This document shows, one piece after another, positions 1 to 9,843 of a stretch of 64,000 bases of DNA. This DNA is from Yersinia massiliensis (GTDB lineage Bacteria > Pseudomonadota > Gammaproteobacteria > Enterobacterales > Enterobacteriaceae): the NCBI RefSeq assembly GCF_003048255.1, contig NZ_CP028487.1, forward strand, positions 1,302,001-1,366,000, read 5' to 3'. A program made the position numbers and the translations under genes. The notes under the pieces are model-generated. The model ran no database searches. It had not been told where the DNA came from and saw only the letters and a list, made by a program, of their open reading frames with translations. Position 1 is the stretch's first letter. Every line of letters begins with the position of its first letter.

Positions 1-473
1 GTAGCAAAAACAGTACCCTGAGTATTATGACAACTAAAACTATGCCCTGTGGTAGTTATATTTGAAATATAATGGCTTGCAAGTTGGTTGTTGCAACCCA
101 CATTATTATAATACTGAGAATTATCTATTTCATATTTTATTCCAATTCCTCTTAGGTTTGTTTGATAAATGTTCGGTAACCCCGGAATATTGGAGATATT
201 CGGAATGACTTCAAAATCTATATAGGTATTGTTAATATTTGCCCCCTCACATTTAAAATCATTACTAACTTTTAGTATTAACTCACTATGATTTATTGGC
301 ATGTTGCGGTGTAAATTAAAATTTGTTACTGGTATCTCATTTGAGTTTGTTATTTCGCAATCAATAGCCGCAACTGAAGGGCTAAGCATTAATAATGCCA
401 GGCCGCCCCCGATGAGACTTAATTGACTGAGATGAATGTTATTTTTGATTTTTATTAATTTTGAATAAAACAT
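1..473 (-). CDS. Fimbrial tip/minor subunit-like protein, truncated by window edge
   Basis: An open frame on the minus strand starts at the ATG complementary to 471-473 and runs off the left edge without a stop, so only about 157 N-terminal residues are visible. It begins with a basic stretch (SKLIKIKNN) and a hydrophobic segment ending SPSVAA, a plausible Sec signal peptide. The mature part starts IDCEITN and has spaced cysteines and many Asn/Ile residues, as in secreted fimbrial tip proteins. It lies 71 bp downstream of the usher gene in the same direction, the usual place for a tip adhesin in a chaperone-usher operon. The function is inferred from position and export signal only; no binding domain can be named. 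Base composition is more AT-rich than the usher gene. Confidence 0.6.
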   Translation of the reverse strand, partial: MFYSKLIKIKNNIHLSQLSLIGGGLALLMLSPSVAAIDCEITNSNEIPVTNFNLHRNMPINHSELILKVSNDFKCEGANINNTYIDFEVIPNISNIPGLPNIYQTNLRGIGIKYEIDNSQYYNNVGCNNQLASHYISNITTTGHSFSCHNTQGTVFA

Positions 474-544
474 ACTGACCTATGAAATAAGTTATTTTAT
501 CGGCTAGCGGATGAATAAAATATTCACCCGCACGCTAGGTTTAT

Positions 545-3076
545 TTACCGGCACGCCGCATCTAGTGCGCGTACCGTCGAAATGGCATTTGCCTCAGCGG
601 CGGGCAAGGTGAATGTCACCTGACATTGCTGCTTAACTTGATTGCCCCATTGCACCTGCAACTGGCCGCTTTCCGGCACGCCGCTGAGATACACCTGACC
701 GTCATCACCCACGATACTGCTATTGCTACTGTCTGATTCATCACCTTGTAAGCTCGCCATGGCACCGAAAGGTATTGGCTTGCCCTGATAAGTCAGGTTG
801 ATCAACACGCGGCTGCCCAGACGTGGTTTGAAGTTAGCCAGCACCACCGCACCCCGTGTTGGCACCACGTTTTGGCTGGTGATATCCATATCAATGCTAT
901 CGCCCATGCTCTGGGTATCGAGTGACACCGTGTTCTGGCGGTAACTCGTGGCATAAGGCACCACCGCATAGCCGCGCCAGTCGGTTTTCACTCCACGGCC
1001 ACTGCCAACCCCGACACCACTGGCACCGGGTGCACGCACCAACACCAGAGTGTCGCTTTGGGATTGCGAAAGCGTCACGCCGTCGCGGTGCGCCAACACG
1101 CCACCGTTGAGGCCATAGTTCATCTGGCGGCGATCCGCGCCATAACTGTAACCGGCACTCAACTGACCATAAGCCCCGTTATAGCTGCTGCTCAGGCTGC
1201 CACTATTGCCACCGCCACGGCTAGAGCGGCTTTGTTGCAGGCTATAGCTCAACTGATTGTCTGCTAGCAGGCTGCCACCTAAGCCTAATTGCTGGCTGGT
1301 GTCGCCCCCTTGACTATTATTGACGCTGTAATTGGCCCAACTATTGGGTAACCATCGGCTCAGCGGGATATTCATACTCAAACTGAGCCGCTGGTCGTTA
1401 TGTTGCTGGTTGGGGGCCTGGCTATAGCTGTAGTTCAGGCTATAGCTGATGCCAGACAGCGAAATGTTGTAGCCCAATGTGGCATTGCGTTCGATGCCTT
1501 TACGCTGCCAATAATCTTGCTGATAGGCGGAAAGGTATAAGCTGCCAAAATCATTCAGAGATTGGCTGACATGGAACTGAGTCCGGCTGCGTTTGTTATT
1601 ATTACGCCCGAGAGCGTTAATGCTGCCTACCCCAGTTAACTGATTCGCTTCACTGAAATCATAGAAACCTTCAGTAGAGTAGCGGTGGCTACCGATGGAA
1701 AAGTGAGTCCCAGTGGCGGTAATACTTTTGGCATATTGCAGGCGATAAGATTGCCCTTGGCGAGTGGTATCGTCTTCAAAGCGCGTTTTGGCTTGCGTCA
1801 CATCCGCAGATACTGACCCCATACTGCCTAAACCTATGCCAACGCCCAGTGCACCGGCTTGATAATCGGCAGCCAATAAGAAGCCGTTATACAGCGTAAA
1901 CCCGTAAGGCATCCCATAAGCCAATGAAGTTTGCGCAAAATAGGGTGTAGGACTACCCTGACGGGCTTGCCGATATTGACCAGCGCTCAGCGCATATTTC
2001 AGGCTGCCCTCGCGTTGCATCAGGGGGGCGGCGGAAAATGCCTGCTTAAATTGGCGCTCGCTGCCATCGGCCTCTTTTATCGTGACCTCCAAATCCCCGC
2101 TGGAAGAGGTGGGGAACAGATCGTCAATGGCAAAAGCCCTCGGTGGCACATAAGTTTGGTAAATCACATTATTATTCTGGCGCACGGTGACTTGAGCGTT
2201 GCTTTGTGCAATGCCGCGCACGACCGACGCAAAGCCGCGCTGGCTATCGGGCAACATACTGTCATCGGAGGCCAACTGCGCGCCGCGAAAAGGCACTCCA
2301 TTCATGATATCGCCGGGGGTATAGCTATCCCCTAGGGTGAACTGACCTTTGATGGCGTGAATATCACGCTGTAGCGTATTCGTCAGAATATTCCACTGGC
2401 GATCGCCTTGGCTGCTTTGGCGGTAGGTGGAATAGTTGCGTAAACGCCACGCGCCCCAGTTAAAGCCACTGCGCAAATTCAAAAAGTGATTGCTGCTGGC
2501 TGGCTGGTTATTCTGTTTGCTCTGAGCGCCACTCAGGCTGTAATTGAGCTTCAGGGCAGCAATGCCTTGATCCCACTGTTTAGGGTCAATATAACCACGG
2601 GCCTGACTGTTAAGGGCTGCCTGCGGAACACTGATATCAAGCCGCTGAAGGTGGAAATCGAAACGGGTGCTGGCCGCGGGGATAAATTCCCCTAATTGCG
2701 TGACCGGCAAGTCTGCGGGTCGCAGCTGTAAGGCAGGGAAAGCAGCCACTTTTATCCCTAAATCAGTCAGTTGTTGCGGGGTGATTTCCGGCAGTAACTC
2801 GCCATTATCGCCAACAAAATTGACATCTCGCGTCTCAATCTGCTGGCCATTGAGGTAAATATCGACACGGTAGGTACCGGGTAACTGCGCACCCGATTGG
2901 GCGAAAATACTTAAATCAACGGCGGCATAGCTGGCATCTTTGATTTCAAGTGAGCTGGGATTGAAGTAATCCTCGGCCCACGCTGGCGTTGATAAGGCGG
3001 TTAACCCCAGCGCCAATTGAACTGCCAGCCTTAAAGCCCGTTGCGTGGGCGGTAAAGCCAAATGAAGGTGCGTCAT
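545..3076 (-). CDS. Outer-membrane fimbrial usher (FimD/PapC family)
   Basis: The 843-residue protein has a signal peptide ending in ALSTPAWA, then the typical usher N-domain (DYFNPSSLEI, followed by GTYRVDIYLNG), a long beta-barrel region rich in Gly, Ser, Tyr and Gln, a plug-domain-like stretch and a C-terminal region with a Cys pair (KQQCQVTF and DAACR at the end). Ushers receive chaperone-subunit complexes in the periplasm and polymerise the fibre through the outer membrane. Length is normal for the family. The ATG at 3076 is preferred; a GTG three codons upstream (3085) is the alternative. The gene follows the chaperone gene by a few bases, so the two are probably translationally linked. 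Confidence 0.93.
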   Translation of the reverse strand: MTHLHLALPPTQRALRLAVQLALGLTALSTPAWAEDYFNPSSLEIKDASYAAVDLSIFAQSGAQLPGTYRVDIYLNGQQIETRDVNFVGDNGELLPEITPQQLTDLGIKVAAFPALQLRPADLPVTQLGEFIPAASTRFDFHLQRLDISVPQAALNSQARGYIDPKQWDQGIAALKLNYSLSGAQSKQNNQPASSNHFLNLRSGFNWGAWRLRNYSTYRQSSQGDRQWNILTNTLQRDIHAIKGQFTLGDSYTPGDIMNGVPFRGAQLASDDSMLPDSQRGFASVVRGIAQSNAQVTVRQNNNVIYQTYVPPRAFAIDDLFPTSSSGDLEVTIKEADGSERQFKQAFSAAPLMQREGSLKYALSAGQYRQARQGSPTPYFAQTSLAYGMPYGFTLYNGFLLAADYQAGALGVGIGLGSMGSVSADVTQAKTRFEDDTTRQGQSYRLQYAKSITATGTHFSIGSHRYSTEGFYDFSEANQLTGVGSINALGRNNNKRSRTQFHVSQSLNDFGSLYLSAYQQDYWQRKGIERNATLGYNISLSGISYSLNYSYSQAPNQQHNDQRLSLSMNIPLSRWLPNSWANYSVNNSQGGDTSQQLGLGGSLLADNQLSYSLQQSRSSRGGGNSGSLSSSYNGAYGQLSAGYSYGADRRQMNYGLNGGVLAHRDGVTLSQSQSDTLVLVRAPGASGVGVGSGRGVKTDWRGYAVVPYATSYRQNTVSLDTQSMGDSIDMDITSQNVVPTRGAVVLANFKPRLGSRVLINLTYQGKPIPFGAMASLQGDESDSSNSSIVGDDGQVYLSGVPESGQLQVQWGNQVKQQCQVTFTLPAAEANAISTVRALDAACR

Positions 3077-3091
3077 GATGGTCACTCAGGC

Positions 3092-3772
3092 TTATAGGTT
3101 GGCAGTGGCAATATCAGAAGTGCCACCAAAATCGTTAATGACCTGCCAGCTCACGGTGTTGGAGGTACCGGCGGGCAGTTCAATAGTCAGGGTGCTTTTA
3201 GGGGCCACCATCAAGGCACCTTTAATTTCATGGGTACCGACTTTCAGGGTATGGAAAGAGACGTGATAAGCGGTTGGGTTGTTCACCAGCAACTGTTTAC
3301 CCTGACGAGAGAAACTCAGTGCTTTATAAGCATCAGCGGCATGACCCACTAAACCGGCTGGGCGGTAGAATAATTTGATACGGTTTTTAATCGAGATAAA
3401 CAGCTGGTTGCTATCGTTTTTTGGGCTTGATGGAATAGATTTTATATTCAACCAATATACGGATTCACGGTCTTGGGGTAACTTATTGCCAGTGAACAGA
3501 ATACGTAAGCTACTTTCTTTCCCGCCATCTAAACGGAATAAGGGAGGGGTGATCATAAAGGGCACTTTGTTCGTGTTATTCGTATCGAAATTATCGACCC
3601 AGCTTTGAATTAAGTAAGGCGAATTTTTATCTTCGTTAGTGACGGAAATAGCGGCTTCTTTCTTGGCTCCATCATAAATAATACGGGTGCCGCCAATAAG
3701 GACGCCCGCTTGAACGGAATTTATCACGCCGGTTAAACAGGCGATAAAGAACAACGATTTTAACCACGGCAT
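3092..3772 (-). CDS. Periplasmic fimbrial chaperone (PapD/FimC family)
   Basis: The 226-residue protein has a signal peptide (MPWLKSLFFIACLTG to about VQA) followed by two immunoglobulin-like domains. It contains a full match to the pili-chaperone signature around residues 101-117 (LPQDRESVYWLNIKSIP), the region that includes the subunit-capping G1/F1 strands. It would bind fimbrial subunits in the periplasm by donor-strand complementation and deliver them to the usher encoded next. It lies between the major subunit gene, 157 bp upstream, and the usher, a few bases downstream. Which subunits it serves besides the two encoded here cannot be seen. Confidence 0.94.
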   Translation of the reverse strand: MPWLKSLFFIACLTGVINSVQAGVLIGGTRIIYDGAKKEAAISVTNEDKNSPYLIQSWVDNFDTNNTNKVPFMITPPLFRLDGGKESSLRILFTGNKLPQDRESVYWLNIKSIPSSPKNDSNQLFISIKNRIKLFYRPAGLVGHAADAYKALSFSRQGKQLLVNNPTAYHVSFHTLKVGTHEIKGALMVAPKSTLTIELPAGTSNTVSWQVINDFGGTSDIATANL

Positions 3773-3888
3773 GGTTTTTTCTCTTTAAGATATTATGTCA
3801 ATGCTGATTTATGGGTGAAATAAATAGCGGTAATCATTCCCAGTTATTGATTATCAATAAGAGATGAAATGAATATAAAATTAAAGGT

Positions 3889-3905
3889 GCCGCCAGACAG
3901 GCGGC
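3889..3905 (-). promoter_or_regulatory. GC-rich hairpin between major fimbrial subunit and chaperone genes
   Basis: A perfect 6-bp stem (GCCGCC and GGCGGC, loop AGACA) starts about 25 nt after the subunit stop codon and is followed on the transcribed strand by CCTTTAATTTTA. It stands out in an AT-rich gap. Such intercistronic hairpins typically attenuate transcription or protect the upstream message so that the main pilin is made in excess; that role here is inferred. Confidence 0.55.
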
Positions 3906-3929
3906 TAACCCGATAGATAAAAGTAGTGA

Positions 3930-4445
3930 TTAGTTAAAAGTAACACCAAAATCTAATGTGGCAGTCGCATTACCAGGTTTGAAAAGACTCGCAGTTGAAA
4001 TATATTTTGCTTTGTACTTTAGATCCTTAGTCGCTGAACCATCCAGTACTTGAACATCGGCAGCTTGATTAATTTCAATTTCTTTCGTACCATTTTCTTC
4101 AAATAACGCTAATGCCACCCCTTCAACACCATCGAGTTTTAACGCTTTTGGATTAGTCGTATCCGCTGTTCCTGTAAAAGTGACAGTGGCATTTTGTTGT
4201 ACCGCAGGGCAACCCGATAACTTGATAGTAATATCTGTAGTAGAATCTGAAGATGTTTGACCACTGGCCGCACCCAATTTTTTAAGTTCAATGTTTGGCA
4301 TGGTAATATTGGAAACAGTTGTTGATGCTACGCAAGGTGTTGCAGCAATGGTACCCGTAATATTAAAGGTACCATTTGCTGCATTCGCTGCAGAGGCAAA
4401 TACGGTTGCTGCCAGTAATGAGGTGACGATAAGTTTCTTTTTCAT
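3930..4445 (-). CDS. Major fimbrial subunit (type 1 pilin-like)
   Basis: The 171-residue protein starts with MKKKLIVTSLLAA and a cleavable signal ending SAANA. The mature chain begins ANGTFNITGTIAATPC and has the pilin pattern of two cysteines (at about residues 37 and 78, CVAST and SGCPA) joined as a disulfide in known type 1-like pilins. It ends in a beta-zipper-like C-terminus (ATLDFGVTFN, penultimate-aromatic type). It is the first gene of the minus-strand operon and would be the main structural subunit. It is Thr/Ala/Lys-rich and more AT-rich than the surrounding core genes, as is usual for horizontally mobile fimbrial loci. RBS-like AGGAAC precedes the ATG. Confidence 0.9.
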   Translation of the reverse strand: MKKKLIVTSLLAATVFASAANAANGTFNITGTIAATPCVASTTVSNITMPNIELKKLGAASGQTSSDSTTDITIKLSGCPAVQQNATVTFTGTADTTNPKALKLDGVEGVALALFEENGTKEIEINQAADVQVLDGSATKDLKYKAKYISTASLFKPGNATATLDFGVTFN

Positions 4446-4984
4446 AATAAAGTTCCTGTTATTAATGATTCAATTATTTAAAGGTTAATTTTTATTGGCT
4501 TACGTTAGCCAGTATTGAAGTGAAAGGTGTTTGTTGCCGTTTCAACTTGGGAGCTAATATAGTGACCTGAAACGTTAATGTGAATATTACGTTTTCGGAA
4601 TTAATGCCGAATAAGTTAATTGGTGTATTTAATTAGGAGAGGATATTCATTAATTAAAAAGAATAATTACTTAAAATTAAGTATTAAGGAGCTAAGGTGG
4701 GGCTTAGATATATTAAAGGGCTTAGTATCGGCATTAAAATGGCGGTTTTTAGCCTTATCAACCTTAATACAGAGTTGAGTGTGTGCTTTGAATAGTCGGT
4801 TGCCAATGGCGAGAGGGGGATAGGATTTTAAATGTACGTCATGAAGTTTTTGTGAAAAATAGGATAGCGAAAGGCGAAATTCAGTATTGCCGGAATTTGA
4901 ATGTTGGCGAAAAGAAGAGGAAGAGACCTCCCCACCACGAATTTTCGTGATACAGGGAGGTAAAAAACAGTGATGGGTACAGCG
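4446..4984. other. AT-rich upstream region of the fimbrial operon
   Basis: This 539-bp gap has no credible gene. It is visibly AT-rich and should contain the fimbrial promoter near the major-subunit side. A short inverted repeat (ACTTAA-aa-TTAAGT, 4669-4682) and a large stem-loop (4926-4961) are present. I found no flanking inverted repeats of the kind used by fim-type phase-variable switches and no recombinase gene next to it. Confidence 0.5.
4926..4961. other. Nested stem-loop downstream of yegD
   Basis: Outer arms ACCTCCC and GGGAGGT enclose an inner hairpin CACGAA-ttt-TTCGTG (with one shared T). It lies about 25 bp after the yegD stop codon. No clear T-run follows on the yegD strand, so it is not a canonical intrinsic terminator; it may act as a 3' end stabiliser or Rho-related structure. 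Confidence 0.4.
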
Positions 4985-6337
4985 CTATTGGTACAGCGTT
5001 TTTGCCCAGCGGGCTAATCCAGCCGTGACCGAGCCAAAATCATTGCCACCCACTAGCGGGATACCCGGCAATTGCTGTTGCAACGCGGCGCGCAACAATG
5101 GAGAGCGAGCACTGCCGCCAGTGAGATAAATCACATCGGGGGTGATATGACTGGTGGACAGCGCCAAACTGACTTGTTCTTGGATCCGTTGTAGGGGTTG
5201 GGCAATCGACTCGGCCAATTGCTGCTGGCTGATGATCTGGCCCAATTGCGGCTGAACAAAATCCAGTGCTGCCGCGACCTGCTCCTGTGCCGACAGCGCA
5301 ATCTTGCTTTCTTCTGCGGCGCGCACAATACGGTAGCTCAGGCGCTGTTGATACACTTTCAGCAAGCGCTCAACTTGCTGTGGATGCGCGGCATCGCGAA
5401 TCAAATCACGCAGAAAACGGCCATTCACCGTGCTGTAGAAGTCACTTTGGGCAGGCACATCGTTGGTGGCCACCGCATTCCAATAAGGGAGCGATGGCAT
5501 GGCAATGCCTTTTTCGGTTTCGCCGCCCATGCCAAACAACGGCATTAACTGCTTAAACGCCAGCATGATATCTAAATCGTTGCCCCCGACACGGCAACCA
5601 CTGTGGCCTAGCAGGCTTTCTTGGCGGTCAGCCATGCCTTGCCATTTCGGCCCCATCAACAGCACCGAACAGTCCGTTGTTCCGCCGCCGATATCCACCA
5701 CCAGCACGGTTTTCTCTTCCGTTAATGTGGCTTCAAAATCCAAGCCAGCGGCGACCGGCTCAAATTGGAAGGCGATATCGCGAAAACCGGCACGCTGCGC
5801 GGCACGCAGTAAAATACCTTCCGCCTGTCGGTTAGCCTCTTCACCACCGGAGCCTTGGAAGTTAACCGGACGGCCAATCACCGTTTGGTGGATGTCTGCT
5901 GCCAACACGGATTCTGCTTGCCGTTTGATGTGGAACATCATGGCGCAGACTAAATCCTCAAACAGCGCCAATTGCTGTGGTTTCAGCCCATTGGCCCCCA
6001 AGAAGGATTTAGGGGATTTCACAAAGTAAACTTCTTCAGGATCGTCAATATATTGCGCCAGTGCAGACAAACCAAACATCAGGCTATCGGCGCTAACGGG
6101 AATATCTTCTTCGCGATTGAACGCCATGGCCCGGCGTAATAGTTGCTGGTTTTCGTCGCTGCCAGTCGGCACTTGCCAATGACGATGCAGGCACTCGCTG
6201 ACCGCTTCACGGGTCGGTGCGCACAACATGGATGGCAGATAGACGTCATTATTTTCCAGCGTCAGCAATTCGGGATCATCGCCCCGCATCACGGCAACCG
6301 AACAGTTTGCTGTACCGTAGTCAAATCCAATGAACAT
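4985..6337 (-). CDS. yegD: Hsp70-family chaperone-like protein YegD
   Basis: With the start at MFIGFDYGTANCSVAV the protein has 450 residues, like E. coli YegD. It shows the actin/Hsp70 ATPase fold motifs: phosphate 1 (FIGFDYGTANCS, residues 2-13), phosphate 2 (VLVVDIGGGTTDCSV, near residue 210) and an adenosine-type motif (VIYLTGGSARSPLL, near 400). It lacks the substrate-binding C-terminal half of DnaK, so it is an atypical Hsp70 of unknown client. The longer frame (20 extra residues) was rejected because the GGGGGG ribosome-binding stretch lies just before the chosen ATG and the family starts there. The E. coli neighbour alkA is absent here. Confidence 0.92.
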   Translation of the reverse strand: MFIGFDYGTANCSVAVMRGDDPELLTLENNDVYLPSMLCAPTREAVSECLHRHWQVPTGSDENQQLLRRAMAFNREEDIPVSADSLMFGLSALAQYIDDPEEVYFVKSPKSFLGANGLKPQQLALFEDLVCAMMFHIKRQAESVLAADIHQTVIGRPVNFQGSGGEEANRQAEGILLRAAQRAGFRDIAFQFEPVAAGLDFEATLTEEKTVLVVDIGGGTTDCSVLLMGPKWQGMADRQESLLGHSGCRVGGNDLDIMLAFKQLMPLFGMGGETEKGIAMPSLPYWNAVATNDVPAQSDFYSTVNGRFLRDLIRDAAHPQQVERLLKVYQQRLSYRIVRAAEESKIALSAQEQVAAALDFVQPQLGQIISQQQLAESIAQPLQRIQEQVSLALSTSHITPDVIYLTGGSARSPLLRAALQQQLPGIPLVGGNDFGSVTAGLARWAKTLYQ

Positions 6338-6492
6338 CATTGCCCCCCAGGCCAAATAAAAGGGGCCGACTTTACCCCAGAGTGGGCGACGGGGCAATCA
6401 TCAAATGCGGGATTTTTTATCCCCTAGGCTGGGGTCGAGCTTAAGGGATAAAAATATCGGTTGTGGCGCTGGCGGGACTCAAAGAGAACAAA

Positions 6493-9400
6493 TTACTTAA
6501 TGGCGAAATATCCGCTGTTAAGCACCTCAGACAACGGCTGCGTGCGGCCGATGGTTTCGCCGTCGGCTAAATCGACACCAATAGCCGTGAGCTTGTTGAG
6601 GATAGGGGGTAAATCAGCGGGTCCGGCTAACGTGGCAATATTAGCCCGCTGCGCCGTGCCGTTGATAATGGATACCAGCACTTCATCCATTTGATTAATA
6701 TGGATATGAGCAATTAAGTCCCTATTGAACTTGAGGTAATTGATGGTGTGCTCTGCCAATAGCTCAAAATCATTCAGATTATGACCAAACTCTTTCACGA
6801 TGAGCTGACAGCCCATTTCTTGCAACTTGGCGAGGAAATTACCGATCGCGAAGGGGTATTGCAGCAAGCTCGACTCGTCCACCATCCAATACAGACTTTG
6901 CGGTGGCAATGGCGTGTGTTGCATCAGGGCCAGTAATGACTGGCGGAAGTCTTCTTTGAGCAGCGCAATTTCTGATAATGGGATCGCCAGTGCCAGTCCT
7001 TTGCGGTTAATCGCCTCGGCTTGCAAGCCGAGAAGTTGTTCGCATACCCAACCGTCAACTTGCGGCAGCAAGCCGTACAATAGCGCGGCTTCCTGAAAGG
7101 CATCTTGGCTGACATTAATGTGCTGCGGGCAATTGACCGTGAAACTGACCTGATAAAAGCAGACTGACAGCGGTGTTTTCGGCGGTGCTGTCGGGGCCAG
7201 TTGTAATGTCAGTTGGTTATCACGGAGGATGTTTTCGACATCTTCTTGGCTCAGCAATTCGTGCTGGCGCGCCAGCAACTGCTTCTGCCGTGGCTGATAA
7301 AGGACCACTTGCCCGCGGCCACTATTTTTGGCGGTATAACAGGCGATATCGGCTTGTGCCATAATTTCACTGCGTTGATTGTTGCTGCTGCTGATTTGGG
7401 TCACACCAGCACTGGCCCCGATACGATAGAGCTTATCTTCCCAGTAGAAATGATAGCCATTGATCATGGACACCAGACTTTGGGTAATGGCTTTGGCATG
7501 GGGCAGGGTGCAATTGAGCATCAGCAAACCGAATTCATCACCGCCGAGGCGGGCAACACAATCGCTATTGCGTAAATGCTGGCGCATTAATTGGCTAAGT
7601 TCTTTGAGCAGGGCATCGCCCGCAGGGTGCCCAGCAGTATCGTTGACCGCCTTAAAATAGTCTAAATCGAGGAACGCCAGCGCATGCTGTTGTTCAAGTT
7701 CGATGCTCACCTGAATAGCTGCTTTGAGCTTATTTTCAAAGTTGGCGCGGTTTGGCAAGCCAGTGAGATTATCGTGTGAAGCACTGTGGCTCAGTTTGCG
7801 CATCATGGCGCGAGACTCACCAACATCTTGGAATACCATCACCGCCCCGACAACGCCACCTTCCAAGGTTTTCAGTGGCGCGACTGATTCTTGAATATCG
7901 TAATATTGCCCATCTCGATGATGTAACACCATCGATTCATTCAGCGAAGAATAGGGGCGATGATTGAGGCAATGTTCGATTGGATTAGCAATTTCAGGCC
8001 CATCGACGCCGTTGGTCAGCTTGATAATGTGACTGACAGGTTGACCCAGTGCGATGGTATTGGCCCAGCCGGTCATTTTTTCCGCGACGGGGTTCATAAA
8101 GGTAATCTTCATCTCTTGGTCGGTACAGACCACGGCTTCACCGATGGAGTCCAGCGTAATGTGCAGCCGCTCTTTCTCCTCGTGCAGGGCTTCAGTCAGG
8201 TTCCTCACTTCCGTCATATCCAACGTGGTACCAATCAAACGCAAAATATTGCCGTTTTTATCGCACACCATATTGGCCTGATTGCGCAGATGGACAATCT
8301 CACCGCTGGGCAATAACAGCCTAAACTCCAAGCGATACGGTTGGCGCTGATTCAAGGCGGCGGCAAATTCACGATCGACGCGAGTGATATCATCCGGATG
8401 AACGTGTGTACGCCAAACTTTTTCATCAACGGGGGTATGGAGCGGGATATGGTACAGCTCGTACATCCGTTTATCCCAATTGATGGACTTCGTTCTCAGA
8501 TCCAATTCCCAAATGCCGATACCGCCAGCTTCGTTTGCCAGAGTAATACGCTCCACCAGACGGCGATTAATAATCTCAGTCTTTTTAAGGTCATTAATAT
8601 CTTCGACTTGCGAGATGTAATAGAGCGGTTGTTGTTCGTGATCTCGCACCACACTAACCACCAGCAACACCCACACCACTTCACCATCGCTGCGGACATA
8701 GCGCTTTTCCATCGAATAGCTCGGGATGCGGCCATGATACAAATCGTCGAGTAATTTAAGGTCGGCTGACAGGTCTTCCGGATAGGTAATTTGCTGGAAA
8801 GTCAGGGTCAGTAAGGTTTCCTGACGATATCCGAGTAACCGACATAACGCTTGGTTGACCTGCATCCATTTGCCTTCGGGCGACACCAGCGCCATGCCGA
8901 TGGCCGAGTACTCCATCGCATTACGAAAGCGGTTCTCACTCTCGACGATATGCTCTTTTTCCATCCGGAAGGCATGCATCACCATCGCCATGGCATGCGG
9001 CGGAATTAATACCATCAATAGCGGGATAAAGGAGAGGGCCTGAACTGACAACGTGCTATCGGTATGAAGGGTAAACAGGTTGAAATTGATCATCAACGCT
9101 ATCATCAGCGTGGCCAAAAAACAGATGGTAAAGGTCTCAAAACGCGGCAAGCGGATGGAGGTCCAAATCAGTGCCATGATGACAAAAGTAAACGGGAAGG
9201 GCAGATAAATCAGGCCGATATAACATGCCGTCAGTGACAGAATCATCATCCACATCATGTCAAACAGCGCTTTGGATTTGGTCGCAATATTAAAATAGCC
9301 ACGCCGATAAAGCAGCCCAATTGGCCCCAGCGCCAACATGCCGATGGCTTCAGACATAAACCACACCGTAAGCACCTGCACAAAGGGGCCGTTCTGTGGT

Positions 9401-9843
9401 GAGAGATACCATGCCGCTGCCAATCCACTAATAAGGGGGACAATAATCACGGTACAAATCGAGAATTTGAGCCAACTGAAGAGACTATTGAGTGGGTCCT
9501 TTGGCTGGAGGAAGTGGCGCAATAACCAAGCACCAGCAGCGGACTCAGTAAGATTAATTAAGGTGAGCGGGAGTGGGAACCAACTGATGCCATAGAGTAT
9601 AAAGTTTGCAGCAACAATGCAGATCCCCGCAGCTAACAGTTGCCATGACCAGTAACGCAACGGGTGATGGAATAAGGCCACCATTAAGACGGCCGTGGGG
9701 AACCATAAAGGCGCCAGATTATCTGACTGCTCAGAAAGCTGGATGCAAAAAAGCGCAAGCAAAAATACCACTATGCTGACGGCAGCGATGTGCACAATAG
9801 TTTTATTGTCAGGTGCCGGTTTTTCAGACGCGCTGAGATCCAT
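6493..9843 (-). CDS. dgcE: Membrane diguanylate cyclase DgcE-like (MASE1-PAS-GGDEF-degenerate EAL)
   Basis: The 1116-residue protein has an N-terminal MASE1-type membrane domain of about eight to ten helices (residues ~15-290), three PAS/PAC units (~300-670, with FRNAMEYSAIGMALVSPEGKW and FMNPVAEKMTGW typical), a GGDEF domain (~675-840) with an intact LGGDEFG active site, and a C-terminal EAL-like domain. An RxxD inhibitory site (RNSD) sits five residues before GGDEF. The EAL domain lacks the EAL motif and most catalytic acids, as in E. coli DgcE (YegE), so cyclic-di-GMP synthesis rather than hydrolysis is expected. It probably controls the motile-to-sessile switch. It is a single gene, upstream of yegD on the same strand, and followed by a 155-bp gap. 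Confidence 0.9.
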   Translation of the reverse strand: MDLSASEKPAPDNKTIVHIAAVSIVVFLLALFCIQLSEQSDNLAPLWFPTAVLMVALFHHPLRYWSWQLLAAGICIVAANFILYGISWFPLPLTLINLTESAAGAWLLRHFLQPKDPLNSLFSWLKFSICTVIIVPLISGLAAAWYLSPQNGPFVQVLTVWFMSEAIGMLALGPIGLLYRRGYFNIATKSKALFDMMWMMILSLTACYIGLIYLPFPFTFVIMALIWTSIRLPRFETFTICFLATLMIALMINFNLFTLHTDSTLSVQALSFIPLLMVLIPPHAMAMVMHAFRMEKEHIVESENRFRNAMEYSAIGMALVSPEGKWMQVNQALCRLLGYRQETLLTLTFQQITYPEDLSADLKLLDDLYHGRIPSYSMEKRYVRSDGEVVWVLLVVSVVRDHEQQPLYYISQVEDINDLKKTEIINRRLVERITLANEAGGIGIWELDLRTKSINWDKRMYELYHIPLHTPVDEKVWRTHVHPDDITRVDREFAAALNQRQPYRLEFRLLLPSGEIVHLRNQANMVCDKNGNILRLIGTTLDMTEVRNLTEALHEEKERLHITLDSIGEAVVCTDQEMKITFMNPVAEKMTGWANTIALGQPVSHIIKLTNGVDGPEIANPIEHCLNHRPYSSLNESMVLHHRDGQYYDIQESVAPLKTLEGGVVGAVMVFQDVGESRAMMRKLSHSASHDNLTGLPNRANFENKLKAAIQVSIELEQQHALAFLDLDYFKAVNDTAGHPAGDALLKELSQLMRQHLRNSDCVARLGGDEFGLLMLNCTLPHAKAITQSLVSMINGYHFYWEDKLYRIGASAGVTQISSSNNQRSEIMAQADIACYTAKNSGRGQVVLYQPRQKQLLARQHELLSQEDVENILRDNQLTLQLAPTAPPKTPLSVCFYQVSFTVNCPQHINVSQDAFQEAALLYGLLPQVDGWVCEQLLGLQAEAINRKGLALAIPLSEIALLKEDFRQSLLALMQHTPLPPQSLYWMVDESSLLQYPFAIGNFLAKLQEMGCQLIVKEFGHNLNDFELLAEHTINYLKFNRDLIAHIHINQMDEVLVSIINGTAQRANIATLAGPADLPPILNKLTAIGVDLADGETIGRTQPLSEVLNSGYFAIK

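Noticed and set aside
4446..4984. Phase-variable invertible fimbrial promoter
   Set aside because: No flanking inverted repeats of useful length and no recombinase gene nearby were seen.
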